A stretch of 64,000 nucleotides of DNA from the NCBI GenBank assembly GCA_964525785.1, contig CAZGIX010000002.1, positions 1-64,000 on the forward strand, given 5' to 3'. The position numbers and the translations under genes are program-made. Shown piece by piece: positions 24,900-33,175 of the stretch. The notes beneath the pieces were generated by a model. It was not told the origin of the DNA. It did no database searches and was given only the letters and a program-made list of their open reading frames with translations. How positions within the stretch are numbered: position 1 is the stretch's first letter; each line of letters starts with the position of its first letter. The stretch comes from JAQBDA01 sp964525785. GTDB lineage: Bacteria > Chloroflexota > Anaerolineae > Anaerolineales > UBA4823.

Positions 24900-25440
24900 C
24901 CACCTAAAAAACTGCCCTGTTGCTCACTGCGGTTGGCACATCCAATCCAATAGTGCCCATTCTTTTCGAAGAGCCGATAAATGACGTCCCAAAATTGTCC
25001 GGATTATGAGCAAAAAGTGGGAGATAAAAACTGGCAATCAGCATTATTTATCGTTAAAGTGGGAGAGCATACGCAATTCATGTTGCACGCAGGAACCTCC
25101 CGACATGGGCGGATGAAATTCTGCACATTAATGACTCGCAATCGCTGAAAATCCGCTGAATCAGGCAAAATCGGCTCCAGAACATGCTTAATTCTTGGTG
25201 ATACACCTTTCACAAATGATAGGACATTGTCAGGATATTTTTAAGACTCACTCGATGTGGTTAACCAACCCGAGCCTGCTTATGGGTATATAAGCATATA
25301 TCTGGATTAGTTCTATCCCCTCCCCCTACCTGTAGGGGTACATCCAGCAAATCTCCATCTCGCCATTTAGGCTCACAGACTCATTAATATTTAAGATTCC
25401 CTAACCTTAAAGTATTGGGAATTTTTAGATTGGCGTAGGG
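24900..25440. other. oriC: Candidate replication origin region between dnaK and dnaA
   Basis: This is most of an 856-bp non-coding stretch (24792-25647) upstream of dnaA. It contains near-DnaA boxes with one mismatch to TTATCCACA: TTATCAACA at 24889-24897 and TGTGGTTAA (inverted) at 25256-25264. It also has palindromes TGCTTAT/ATAAGCA (25277-25296) and CCCCTAC/GTAGGGG (25323-25338), and an AT-rich tract at about 25380-25440. Genes to the left are nearly all on the minus strand, as expected if forks leave this point. No perfect DnaA box was found and dnaN is not adjacent, so the call is tentative. Confidence 0.35.
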
Positions 25441-25448
25441 TTTTCGTA

Positions 25449-25478
25449 TTGCAATCTCTATGCTTCTTCTGCTAGAAT
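25449..25478 (+). promoter_or_regulatory. Promoter of dnaA
   Basis: TTGCAA (25449-25454), an 18-base spacer and TAGAAT (25473-25478). The predicted start, near 25485, leaves a leader of about 160 bases before the dnaA ATG. This also shows that the in-frame ATG at 25477 lies within the -10 element and cannot be the start. Confidence 0.55.
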
Positions 25479-25647
25479 GGGTACGGCGCTAAAGAGAGAA
25501 TCCATAGGGGGCAGAAACTTTCAAACGGCGCTATTATCGTCTCAAGAGTGGTACTTCCCATCTTATTGCTACCTTCCTCTGCTTTGGATTAGTGGGGGAC
25601 ATAGCTTCACGCACCTAAAATTCAAATTCGCGAGGAGGAACTCAAGG

Positions 25648-26991
25648 ATGAAAGCAGATCAAGCCTGGCAAGCCGCGCTCGGACAATTACAGATGGAGAT
25701 GCACAAGGCTGCTTTCGATACCTGGGTACGAGACGCAGAGTTATTGTCATACGAAGATGGCAGCTTCGTCATTGGTGTTCACAATGCTTACGCTCGCGAC
25801 TGGCTGCAAAGCCGGTTGTCAAGCAAAGTCATCCGATTACTTTCGGGGATGATGAATCGTACGGTTGAGGTACGATTCGTTGTATGGCAGAATGCTAATA
25901 CGAACACCGAAGATTTGGAGCCCGAATCCCCCCTACCCGTGCCAGTAGCAGCCGCATCTGTGGAGAACACCCACCTGAATGAGCGCTACACGTTCGACAA
26001 CTTTGTCGTCGGTCCGAGCAATCGCCTGGCGCACGCTGCATCCCTGGCAGTAGCAGAAAAACCTGCCTTCGCCTATAATCCGCTCTTTCTATACGGAGGT
26101 GTAGGATTAGGCAAAACTCACCTGCTGCACGCCATCGGCAATATGTGCAGCCAGCACGGCCAGCTGGTATTGTACGTTTCCTCTGAAGAATTTACTAATG
26201 ACCTGATTAATGCTATTCGCACACATACGACACAGGCTTTCCGTGAAAAATACCGCCGCATCGATGTGCTGCTGATCGATGACATCCAATTTATTGCTGG
26301 AAAAGAATCTACCCAGGAAGAGTTCTTCCACACCTTCAACACCTTGCATGGGCAGAACAAACAGCTGATCATCTCCTCCGACCGGCCTCCGAAAGCAATG
26401 GTGACCCTGGAGGAGCGATTGCGCTCCCGTTTCGAATGGGGTCTGACTGCGGATATCCAACCGCCCGATTTCGAGACTCGCCTGGCGATCCTGCGCTACA
26501 AATCTGACCGACTGGGCTACCACATCCCCCCTGAAGTGATGGAAATGATTGCACGCCGGGTTCAATCCAATATCCGCGAGTTGGAAGGTGCGCTAACACG
26601 GGTTGTGGCCTTTGCCAATCTCAGCCAGCTACCACTGACTCCCCAATTGGTTGAATCGACTTTGGCAGACATGCTGCCGCGCAAGACCGAAATTCAACCA
26701 GCCGAGGTAGTCCGTAAAGTTGCGGAGACCTTCGGAGTGACTATGGAGCGCATGCTCGGTCGTGACCGCTCTCGAGTTGTTGCCTTACCCAGGCAGATCG
26801 CCATGTATCTGCTGCGCGAAGAAACAAACATCTCATTGCCGCAAATCGGTGATGCCCTTGGAGGGCGCGATCACACCACCATCATGTACGGCTGCGACAA
26901 AATCGCCGACCTGCTGGAACGCGATGCCGGGCTGCGCCGCCAGGTAATCCATCTGCGCGAACAGCTTTACGGGCAAACGAGCCTGCGCTGA
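25648..26991 (+). CDS. dnaA: Chromosomal replication initiator protein DnaA
   Basis: A 447-residue AAA+ protein that binds the origin and opens it. Domain I starts MKADQAWQAALGQLQMEMHKAAFDTWV. Domain III has the Walker A LYGGVGLGKTHLLHAIG, Walker B DVLLIDDIQF and sensor 1 LIISSDRPP. Domain IV ends with the DNA-binding signature EALGGRDHTTIMYGCDKI, here DALGGRDHTTIMYG. AGGAGG (25633-25638) lies nine bases before the ATG at 25648. The frame is open a further 57 codons upstream, but that part overlaps the promoter. dnaA converges with the AI-2E permease gene 18 bp on; dnaN is not beside it. Confidence 0.98.
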   Translation: MKADQAWQAALGQLQMEMHKAAFDTWVRDAELLSYEDGSFVIGVHNAYARDWLQSRLSSKVIRLLSGMMNRTVEVRFVVWQNANTNTEDLEPESPLPVPVAAASVENTHLNERYTFDNFVVGPSNRLAHAASLAVAEKPAFAYNPLFLYGGVGLGKTHLLHAIGNMCSQHGQLVLYVSSEEFTNDLINAIRTHTTQAFREKYRRIDVLLIDDIQFIAGKESTQEEFFHTFNTLHGQNKQLIISSDRPPKAMVTLEERLRSRFEWGLTADIQPPDFETRLAILRYKSDRLGYHIPPEVMEMIARRVQSNIRELEGALTRVVAFANLSQLPLTPQLVESTLADMLPRKTEIQPAEVVRKVAETFGVTMERMLGRDRSRVVALPRQIAMYLLREETNISLPQIGDALGGRDHTTIMYGCDKIADLLERDAGLRRQVIHLREQLYGQTSLR

Positions 26992-27009
26992 GATTCCGGC
27001 AGATCCCGC

Positions 27010-28278
27010 CTACTTTTTATTGAGATTCTTGATCCAGGAACTTGCTCGCTGCAAAGGAATTGACCAGGCCATGCCCACTGGCTTAGACTGGCTCACTGGC
27101 TCGGGCCAGGGGTCCAGGTCAAACATCTTGCGCAGCACGTAGCGGCTGCTCAGGTTAACGGTTGCCACCACTGGCGCGGCCAATACCAGCCCGATTACTC
27201 CGATCAAATTGGTAAATACGATCGCGGCCACGAGGATCGCTGCCGGGTGTACGTTGAGAGTCTGGCCCATAAGGCGCGGCGAGATGATATTGTCATAGAT
27301 CTGGTCGAGTGCGAAGCACGCTACAAGCACCAGCAGGACGTAGTAGATTGGCTCGAGACCGAAATAGTTAGCCGGTTGGAAGAAAGCAACCAATCCGGTT
27401 ACAACCAGGGTTACCAGGGGGCCAACGTATGGGATAAAGCGAGCCAGGCCTGCCATGATGGCAATACCAAATGTATAGTGCATATCGAGTATACTCAGCA
27501 GAATCGTATAGCTGATCACCACCAGGGCAATAATGAGCAACTGCCCGCGGATAAAACCATTCCAGATGACACCCAACTCGAGCCCCAGGCGGCGTATATC
27601 TTCTTCGTATCCGGGGATATCTACCCGCACCAGCTGCCCCGGAAATCTACCTGATTCTGAGAGCAAGAAATACGAAGTAAGCATCACGAACAGGCCCCAT
27701 GTAAATGTTACAACCGCACTGCCAGCAAATGATGTGATCAGGCCGCCAATCCGCCCTAATATCGGCTGTACTGTCGATAAAACCTGGTTTGTAAATGTTT
27801 GAACGTCAAAAAGCTGGCCCAAATTGATCGTGTAAGGACCGATCACATATACCTGTCCAGCCATGTTCGCAACCAGTGTAGGGAGATCGGTGATGAAGCG
27901 CTGCACAAAGATTACCAGGCTTTCAATCTGCTGTATGACAGCCAGACTGGTTAAGGCTATCAAACCCCCGACCAGTATTATAAACACAAGATAAATCAGG
28001 TTTACCGAAGTACGCCAGGATACTTTAAGCGCCTTGCTGAAGCGCTTTGCCAGCGGGTAGAGCAAATATGCCAGCATAAAGCTCAGGATGAGCGGACCAA
28101 CGATCTGGCGGAAACGGATCAACAGCGCACCGATGATGGCGACGATCGTTAAGCCGATGACCATTTTGGTCATCGCTCCCCAGCGTGGAGAATTCAGTAA
28201 TTGAGGCTCCTTCGTTTTCGAGGGCTGCTGGGAAACCTCCTGCAAGTTTGCTTCAGTCGAGTCGTCTGCGCCCATCAT
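27010..28278 (-). CDS. AI-2E/PerM-family transporter
   Basis: A 422-residue integral membrane protein of the PerM (UPF0118) family, with about eight helices in two blocks (residues 40-95 and 155-370). Recognisable parts are LLIRFRQIVGPLILSFMLAYLLYPL near the N-terminus and the family block GLARFIPYVGPLVTLV with ILVAAIVFTNLIGVIGLVLAAPVVAT. Family members export autoinducer 2 or act as sodium/proton antiporters; the sequence does not decide. The N-terminal 30 residues are hydrophilic. Tandem ATG codons at 28278 and 28275 or a GTG at 28293 could start it, and none has a good ribosome-binding site. Confidence 0.85.
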   Translation of the reverse strand: MMGADDSTEANLQEVSQQPSKTKEPQLLNSPRWGAMTKMVIGLTIVAIIGALLIRFRQIVGPLILSFMLAYLLYPLAKRFSKALKVSWRTSVNLIYLVFIILVGGLIALTSLAVIQQIESLVIFVQRFITDLPTLVANMAGQVYVIGPYTINLGQLFDVQTFTNQVLSTVQPILGRIGGLITSFAGSAVVTFTWGLFVMLTSYFLLSESGRFPGQLVRVDIPGYEEDIRRLGLELGVIWNGFIRGQLLIIALVVISYTILLSILDMHYTFGIAIMAGLARFIPYVGPLVTLVVTGLVAFFQPANYFGLEPIYYVLLVLVACFALDQIYDNIISPRLMGQTLNVHPAAILVAAIVFTNLIGVIGLVLAAPVVATVNLSSRYVLRKMFDLDPWPEPVSQSKPVGMAWSIPLQRASSWIKNLNKK

Positions 28279-28355
28279 ATGGTCAGCTTGCACGGTGTCA
28301 GGTTGGAGTCTACCTTCCCAACACCGTCGTTTGCATTGAACAGCCGGGATGTTTT

Positions 28356-28571
28356 TTACAAAATGAAAGACAGCACAATTAATCCTATAATGAAAGATCC
28401 CGCCAGGATTGCAATGCGCGTCAAATCCTTCTTCACATACGAATAGTCTGGGTTGAAATCCCGATCCGAACGCGTCGTCCCCCTGGATATATCCAAAACC
28501 GGTGCAGCTGCGGCTACTGCAGTTGAGCTGGGAGTGGATTTTCGGACCTGGCGTTTCACTTTCTTACTCAT
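28356..28571 (-). CDS. Small single-span membrane protein
   Basis: A 71-residue protein with a basic N-terminus (MSKKVKRQVRK), a short Ala/Ser/Pro-rich stretch, a hydrophilic middle (RDFNPDYSYVKKDLTRI) and one C-terminal helix (AILAGSFIIGLIVLSFIL). GAGGAG lies six bases before the ATG, which strongly supports expression. It sits between the sortase and the AI-2E permease on the same strand. The shape recalls small tail-anchored proteins. Function unknown. Confidence 0.7.
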   Translation of the reverse strand: MSKKVKRQVRKSTPSSTAVAAAAPVLDISRGTTRSDRDFNPDYSYVKKDLTRIAILAGSFIIGLIVLSFIL

Positions 28572-28653
28572 AGGTAGCTCCTCAATAAATGATCCCTTGA
28601 ATTGGTGGCTTCGGAATCGCCACCCATTATGTCATGGAGACAACCAGCTCGCT

Positions 28654-29565
28654 TCACCCCTGGAGGCGGGCGGTCACTACAATTCTCTGGTCATCAACCA
28701 GGTAAGGATAACATGAAATCAGCGTTACCGTGGGCTGTTTTGTGGCGTCCATCACTTCAACTGCGGTTGGCTCAACCACCTCGCTGTCAACAACCGTATA
28801 GGTATAAGAACGCTGGTTGGTAAATAGGATAATCTCATCGCCGGGCTGTAGCTGGTCTAGATCACGAAAGATCTCGCCGAAGATATCGTTGTGGGCAGAT
28901 AACACCAAATTACCATCTTTCCCGGGATTGGTGGTTCCCACGTGCTGGCCTACTCCCTTTTTCAGCTGTTCCCAACCATCGCCCTGGACAACCGGGGCAT
29001 CGACTTTTATCGCCGGGATCTGGATGCGGATCGCCTGTTCTGGTCCAGGGGTTGGCAGGGGGACATTCGCCAGAGACTGCACCAGGGGGCGCAGGTGCTC
29101 CGGAATCTCGGCATCATTGGGGCGCGTCCCACCCTCAGCGTTCGGCGGGGTGTGTCCTGAGGGCAGCACGACTGCCACAATCAATGGCGTGGGTGTCAGC
29201 GTGGGCTGCTCAAGGGCAGCAGCAACCTCCAGGTTCAACTCCCGGATCAGATTTAAACCATTAAAAAGCACAAAAATAAAGCCCACGACTGCGGAAACCT
29301 CAACGATCAGCAGGAATATATCCAGAAACCGGCGCGGGCGAGATGGTCGGGCGGCACGTCCCTTGCTGCTGTTGCCCTCTTCATCATCCAGGGGTCCGCT
29401 GCGCAGGTCATCCAGTGTCCCCTCGACATCTGGCGCAACAACGACCACACGCCCGGTGCGCCGGTAGCGCTCCAGGCGTTCGTGGCGTGCTGCACGGCGC
29501 TTTTCTACCAGCATCCAGCGCAGTTCATCCACAGATGGATCGTCAGGTGTTCTCTTGGTAGGCAC
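28654..29565 (-). CDS. Sortase family transpeptidase
   Basis: A 303-residue membrane-anchored cysteine transpeptidase that would join secreted proteins to the cell surface or to each other. A basic, charged cytoplasmic part (1-80) is followed by one helix (LDIFLLIVEVSAVVGFIFVLFNGL, about 81-104), a Pro/Thr linker and the sortase beta-barrel. The catalytic triad is visible: H225 in NLVLSAHND, C285 in VTLISCYPY and R294 in DDQRIVVTAR. The SCYPY/TLISC pattern resembles class D/E sortases. The start is a GTG. No LPxTG-type substrate is encoded in the window. The long cytoplasmic N-terminus is unusual for small sortases. Confidence 0.85.
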   Translation of the reverse strand: MPTKRTPDDPSVDELRWMLVEKRRAARHERLERYRRTGRVVVVAPDVEGTLDDLRSGPLDDEEGNSSKGRAARPSRPRRFLDIFLLIVEVSAVVGFIFVLFNGLNLIRELNLEVAAALEQPTLTPTPLIVAVVLPSGHTPPNAEGGTRPNDAEIPEHLRPLVQSLANVPLPTPGPEQAIRIQIPAIKVDAPVVQGDGWEQLKKGVGQHVGTTNPGKDGNLVLSAHNDIFGEIFRDLDQLQPGDEIILFTNQRSYTYTVVDSEVVEPTAVEVMDATKQPTVTLISCYPYLVDDQRIVVTARLQG

Positions 29566-29628
29566 GCCGTGATTATACCTTTATCCGAACAAACCGTCCT
29601 TAGAATCGGCTTTGATTTTGTAGGTCAT

Positions 29629-31065
29629 CTATCCGATAATCCCACCTTCGGTCAGCTTGCGCAGGTCGATCAAAGCAGCTTTGATCTCCTCAGCGCTGAC
29701 CAGGCGGTTAGCGTCACGGTGGCTCAGTTTTCCAGCAGCAGCTTTTGCTTCGGCAAGCTCTGCGATGCTCACACCCAGGCTCAGCGATTCTTTTACCAGC
29801 TGCGCTCCCGCGACATAGCCGATCAAAGGGTTGAGCGCTGTCACAATGATGGCGTTCCTTGCCAGCCACCCCTCAGCTTTTTCGCGGTTGGCTTGCAGAC
29901 CACTGACGCATCTGTCTGTAAAAGCTCGTATTGCGCTGATCATTACCTGCATGCTCTCAAACAGGTTATGGGCGATGATCGGCATCATTACATTTAGCTC
30001 AAGCTGTCCGGCCTGGGCTGCCAGTGCGATAGTATGATCGCATCCCTGAACGTGGAACATTGCCATATTCAGCATCTCTGCCAGCACCGGGTTAACCTTA
30101 CCGGGCATGATGCTCGACCCGGGCTGGACAGCTGGCAAAAGCAGCTCATCCAAACCAGTAGCCGGCCCGGAAGCCAACAAGCGGATGTCATTGGCAATGC
30201 GCGTCAGGGTGATTGCCAGCGTGCGCAGCGCAGCCGAGAAATCCGCCGCATCAGCCATCGACTGCATCGACTCGAACAGATCGTCTGACTCATACAGCTC
30301 GATCCCTGTAAGCTCCGTGAGCCGCCGCACCATGCGTGCATGATATTCCGGATGGGCGTTCAAGCCCGTACCGGTGGCTGTGCCACCAATCCCAAGGCGG
30401 CGCAGTCCCTGGCTGGCGCGGCGGATGCGCCCGGCATCCCGCTCCACTGCCAGGGCGTAAGCTCCGAACTCTTGTCCCAACCGTACCGGCACGGCATCCT
30501 GCAGATGAGTGCGACCGGATTTGACGATATCGTCAAACTCGAGCGCTTTTCGCCGCAAGGCTGCCGACAAAGCGCCAACCATATCCAGGAGCTCGTCCAA
30601 ACGCCACAATGCCCCCAACCGGATGGCGGTCGGGATCGTGTCGTTGGTGGACTGCGCCATATTCACATGGTCATTCGGATGCACGAGGTACTCGCCCAAT
30701 TTGCCACCCAGGATCTGAGTGGCGCGGTTGGCAATGACCTCATTAGCATTCATATTATGACTGGTGCCTGCCCCGGCCTGAAATGGATCGATAACGAACT
30801 GGTCATCCCAGCGACCATCGATCACTTCCTGAGCGGCCTTGGTGATCGCATCGGCAAGCTGCGGATCCAACAAGCCCAGATCACGGTTGACCTCCGCAGA
30901 TGCTTTTTTAATGGTTGCCATGGACCAGATAAACGCCCGCCAGGGTCGCAACCCGGAAATTGGAAAGTTGTGCACTGCTCGCTGGGTCTGTACCCCATAC
31001 AAAGCATCCTCCGGCACCTGTATCTCGCCCAGCGAGTCACGCTCTTTACGATAAGACAGCGACAT
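29629..31065 (-). CDS. aspA: Aspartate ammonia-lyase (fumarase/aspartase superfamily)
   Basis: A 478-residue homotetrameric lyase that removes ammonia from aspartate to give fumarate. The three conserved superfamily blocks are present: the SGRTHLQDAVP block, the HPEYHARMVRRL region, and the signature GSSIMPGKVNP. The substrate-site region DPFQAGAGTSHNMNANEVIANRA matches aspartases (FQxGAGTSxNMNANEVIA) better than fumarases (TGSGTQSNMN). The C-terminus (VTALNPLIGYVAGAQLVKESL) also fits. AAAGGAG eight bases before the ATG at 31065 selects that start over the ATG 15 codons upstream. It is divergent from hutI, another amino-acid catabolic gene. Class II fumarase is the main alternative. Confidence 0.85.
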   Translation of the reverse strand: MSLSYRKERDSLGEIQVPEDALYGVQTQRAVHNFPISGLRPWRAFIWSMATIKKASAEVNRDLGLLDPQLADAITKAAQEVIDGRWDDQFVIDPFQAGAGTSHNMNANEVIANRATQILGGKLGEYLVHPNDHVNMAQSTNDTIPTAIRLGALWRLDELLDMVGALSAALRRKALEFDDIVKSGRTHLQDAVPVRLGQEFGAYALAVERDAGRIRRASQGLRRLGIGGTATGTGLNAHPEYHARMVRRLTELTGIELYESDDLFESMQSMADAADFSAALRTLAITLTRIANDIRLLASGPATGLDELLLPAVQPGSSIMPGKVNPVLAEMLNMAMFHVQGCDHTIALAAQAGQLELNVMMPIIAHNLFESMQVMISAIRAFTDRCVSGLQANREKAEGWLARNAIIVTALNPLIGYVAGAQLVKESLSLGVSIAELAEAKAAAGKLSHRDANRLVSAEEIKAALIDLRKLTEGGIIG

Positions 31066-31209
31066 AGGTTTAACTCCTTTCGGTATATTCAAGGAATTAT
31101 ATCCTCGCACATAACTGAATCCCTTTTCGAATACGTCATCTGCATGGGATAATTACAATATCCGAATATAATCCTTACACCTGACCGTTCCCGAAATCCG
31201 AGATCGTTG

Positions 31210-31247
31210 TACACGGATTACGCGGATGCCGTTAGCACACGGATTGC
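31210..31247 (+). repeat. CACGGAT-type short repeat, copy 2
   Basis: TACACGGATTACGCGGATGC, followed by CG and, after five more bases, a partial repeat ACACGGATTGC (31237-31247). It lies between divergent aspA and hutI. The reading frame of hutI is open through it, which argues that translation starts further downstream. Confidence 0.6.
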
Positions 31248-31281
31248 AAGGAATATCGATTATATATACTCCAAATTGACC

Positions 31282-32541
31282 ATGCTGATCTATAACGCTT
31301 CTCAACTGCTAACACTACCTGGAGGTCCCCAGCGCGGGCGCGAGCTTGGGCAGCTCGGCATCATCCCCGGCGGCGCAGTCCTGATCGATGGCGAACGCAT
31401 TTCTGCCGTAGGTCCGAGCCAGGAGCTGCGCTCTGTTTATCCGGATGAAACAGGGTTTGATGCTGGAGGATGCGTGGTCCTGCCCGGCCTTGTAGATCCC
31501 CATACTCACCTGATCTGGGCGGGTGATCGGGCAGCAGAGTTCGAACAGCGCCTGCAGGGTAAAACCTACCTGGAAATCCTGGCTGAAGGCGGCGGCATAC
31601 TCTCGACTGTGCATGCCACCCGCATCGCCTCACTGCGCAAGCTGATCCATGAAACCCGCCCCAGGATGCAGTCGCTTTTCAAACATGGCACGACCACCGC
31701 AGAGGCGAAGACTGGTTACGGCTTGCGTACAGCAACCGAGCTACGTATGCTTCAGGCCCTGATCGCCTTGGATGATGAAGGTCCTCTGGATCTGGCAATC
31801 ACCTTTTTGGGCGCGCATGCCATTGCTCCGGAATACAGGCACCAACCTGATGAATACACCGAGCTAATTTGTAATACCATGCTGCCGCTGCTGGCTGAAT
31901 GGTGGCCTCAACATGCCGCGGAGAGACCTCTGCCATTTGTGGATGTATTTTGTGAGACGGGTGCATTCGACCTGGGGCAGTCCCGGCGAATTTTAGAGGC
32001 TGCCCGCTCGCTCGGCTTTCCGCTGAAGATCCACGCTGATGAGTTCGACAATTTGGGAGGGGCGAGCCTGGCTGCCGAGCTGGGGGCTATCTCTGCCGAT
32101 CACCTGGTGGTGACCTCATCACAGGACATTGCTGCTCTGGCGAGCAGTGACACTGTAGCCGTTGCCCTGCCCTGCACACCTTTCGGTCTGGCAGAGACAC
32201 GCTACACACCGGCCCAGGCGATATTGGGTGCCGGCGGCTTGCTCTCGATTGCCACCGACCTCAACCCCGGCACCGCCTGGTGCGAAAGCATGCAGTTTGC
32301 CATTGCCCTGGCGTGCCGCTATATGCGGCTGACCCCCGCCCAGGCTATCGCGGCTGCCACGATAAACGCTGCGGCGGCTATCGGCCGCGCGGATAAAATC
32401 GGATCGCTCGAGCCAGGCAAGCAAGCCGATCTGTTGGTGCTCAAGGTGGCAGACTACAGGCACCTGGGCTATCGTTTTGGCACAAACCTTGTACAAACTG
32501 TGATAAAAAAGGGCCAGATCTACCCGGTAGATCAAATCTGA
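31282..32541 (+). CDS. hutI: Imidazolonepropionase
   Basis: HutI hydrolyses 4-imidazolone-5-propanoate to N-formimino-L-glutamate in histidine breakdown. The 419-residue amidohydrolase has the metal site VDPHTHLIWAGDRAAEFEQR (about residues 70-90), EGGGILSTVHATR, HGTTTAEAKTGYG, FLGAHAIAPEYR, KIHADEFDNLGGASLAAELGA and ATDLNPGTAWCESM. It ends with the usual SLEPGKQADLLVL beta-sandwich part. The frame is open to 31207, but those 25 codons read through a CACGGAT repeat, so the ATG at 31282 is preferred. No Shine-Dalgarno precedes it. hutH, hutU and hutG are not in the window. The response regulator follows 13 bp later. Confidence 0.95.
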   Translation: MLIYNASQLLTLPGGPQRGRELGQLGIIPGGAVLIDGERISAVGPSQELRSVYPDETGFDAGGCVVLPGLVDPHTHLIWAGDRAAEFEQRLQGKTYLEILAEGGGILSTVHATRIASLRKLIHETRPRMQSLFKHGTTTAEAKTGYGLRTATELRMLQALIALDDEGPLDLAITFLGAHAIAPEYRHQPDEYTELICNTMLPLLAEWWPQHAAERPLPFVDVFCETGAFDLGQSRRILEAARSLGFPLKIHADEFDNLGGASLAAELGAISADHLVVTSSQDIAALASSDTVAVALPCTPFGLAETRYTPAQAILGAGGLLSIATDLNPGTAWCESMQFAIALACRYMRLTPAQAIAAATINAAAAIGRADKIGSLEPGKQADLLVLKVADYRHLGYRFGTNLVQTVIKKGQIYPVDQI

Positions 32542-32554
32542 GAGGCTGATTTTT

Positions 32555-33175
32555 ATGAATATTCCCTATGGCCCCATCCTGGTGGTCGAAGATGTCCCCA
32601 ATATCCTGGAGCTGCTGACAGTTACCCTTAAATTCAAGGGCTATCCGGTGGTCTCCGCGGCAAATGGTGAAGAGGCGCTGAAGCTAATCCAGCAGGAACG
32701 CCCGGCATTGATCATCACGGATATCTTGATGCCGAAGATGGATGGGTTTCAATTGGCGCAGCAGTTGCGTACCGACCCGAAAACCAGCCAGATTCCCCTT
32801 ATCTTCCTTTCTGCCACTTATGTAACTCAGGAAGACAAGGATTTCGCCATGCAGCTGGGCGCAGTGCGCTTCCTGGAAAAGCCCGTCGATGCACAAGATT
32901 TCTTACTCACCATCGCTGAAGTGCTAACCCTGGGTCCTGCCAGGCTGCCGCCGCCACTCGGTGAGCAGGAATTTTACATCGGCTATCGGGACCGTCTGGA
33001 GGGCAAACTCCAATATAAAAACTCGCAGATCAGCCGCACGGAGAGATTGCTCTCGGGGCTACCGGACAACCAGAAGCCGGCATTTCAGACTCTGCTGGCT
33101 GAGGCTCACAGCCAGAGAGATGAAATTGCCGCCGAGCTCGAACAGCTCTATCGACTGCTGGAGCAGTACCTGTGA
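32555..33175 (+). CDS. Single-domain response regulator with helical C-terminal extension
   Basis: A 206-residue protein. The receiver domain (1-125) is intact: acidic pocket E12/D13, phosphoacceptor D56 in LIITDILMPKMDG, SATYVTQEDKDFA, and the conserved lysine in RFLEKPVDA. The rest (about 145-206) has no DNA-binding or enzymatic domain; it begins EFYIGYRDRLEGKLQYKNSQISRTERLL and ends in a coiled coil (DEIAAELEQLYRLLEQYL). It probably works by protein contact. No histidine kinase is adjacent, so it is an orphan. GAGAGG precedes the ATG, and its stop overlaps the inositol monophosphatase ATG (TGATG). Confidence 0.87.
   Translation: MNIPYGPILVVEDVPNILELLTVTLKFKGYPVVSAANGEEALKLIQQERPALIITDILMPKMDGFQLAQQLRTDPKTSQIPLIFLSATYVTQEDKDFAMQLGAVRFLEKPVDAQDFLLTIAEVLTLGPARLPPPLGEQEFYIGYRDRLEGKLQYKNSQISRTERLLSGLPDNQKPAFQTLLAEAHSQRDEIAAELEQLYRLLEQYL

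Noticed and set aside
24792..25000. CIRCE (HrcA) operator before dnaK
   Set aside because: No TTAGCACTC-type inverted repeat was found in the leader.
25477..25647. N-terminal extension of dnaA from the ATG at 25477
   Set aside because: That ATG lies in the -10 hexamer of the likely promoter; AGGAGG and a standard DnaA N-terminus mark the ATG at 25648.
29566..29628. Leaderless promoter of the sortase gene
   Set aside because: TATAAT lies just before the GTG on the minus strand, but no acceptable -35 was found and the gene follows aspA by 63 bases, so cotranscription is simpler.
31207..31281. Longer hutI start at 31207
   Set aside because: The extra codons translate an intergenic CACGGAT repeat and are not part of the HutI family.
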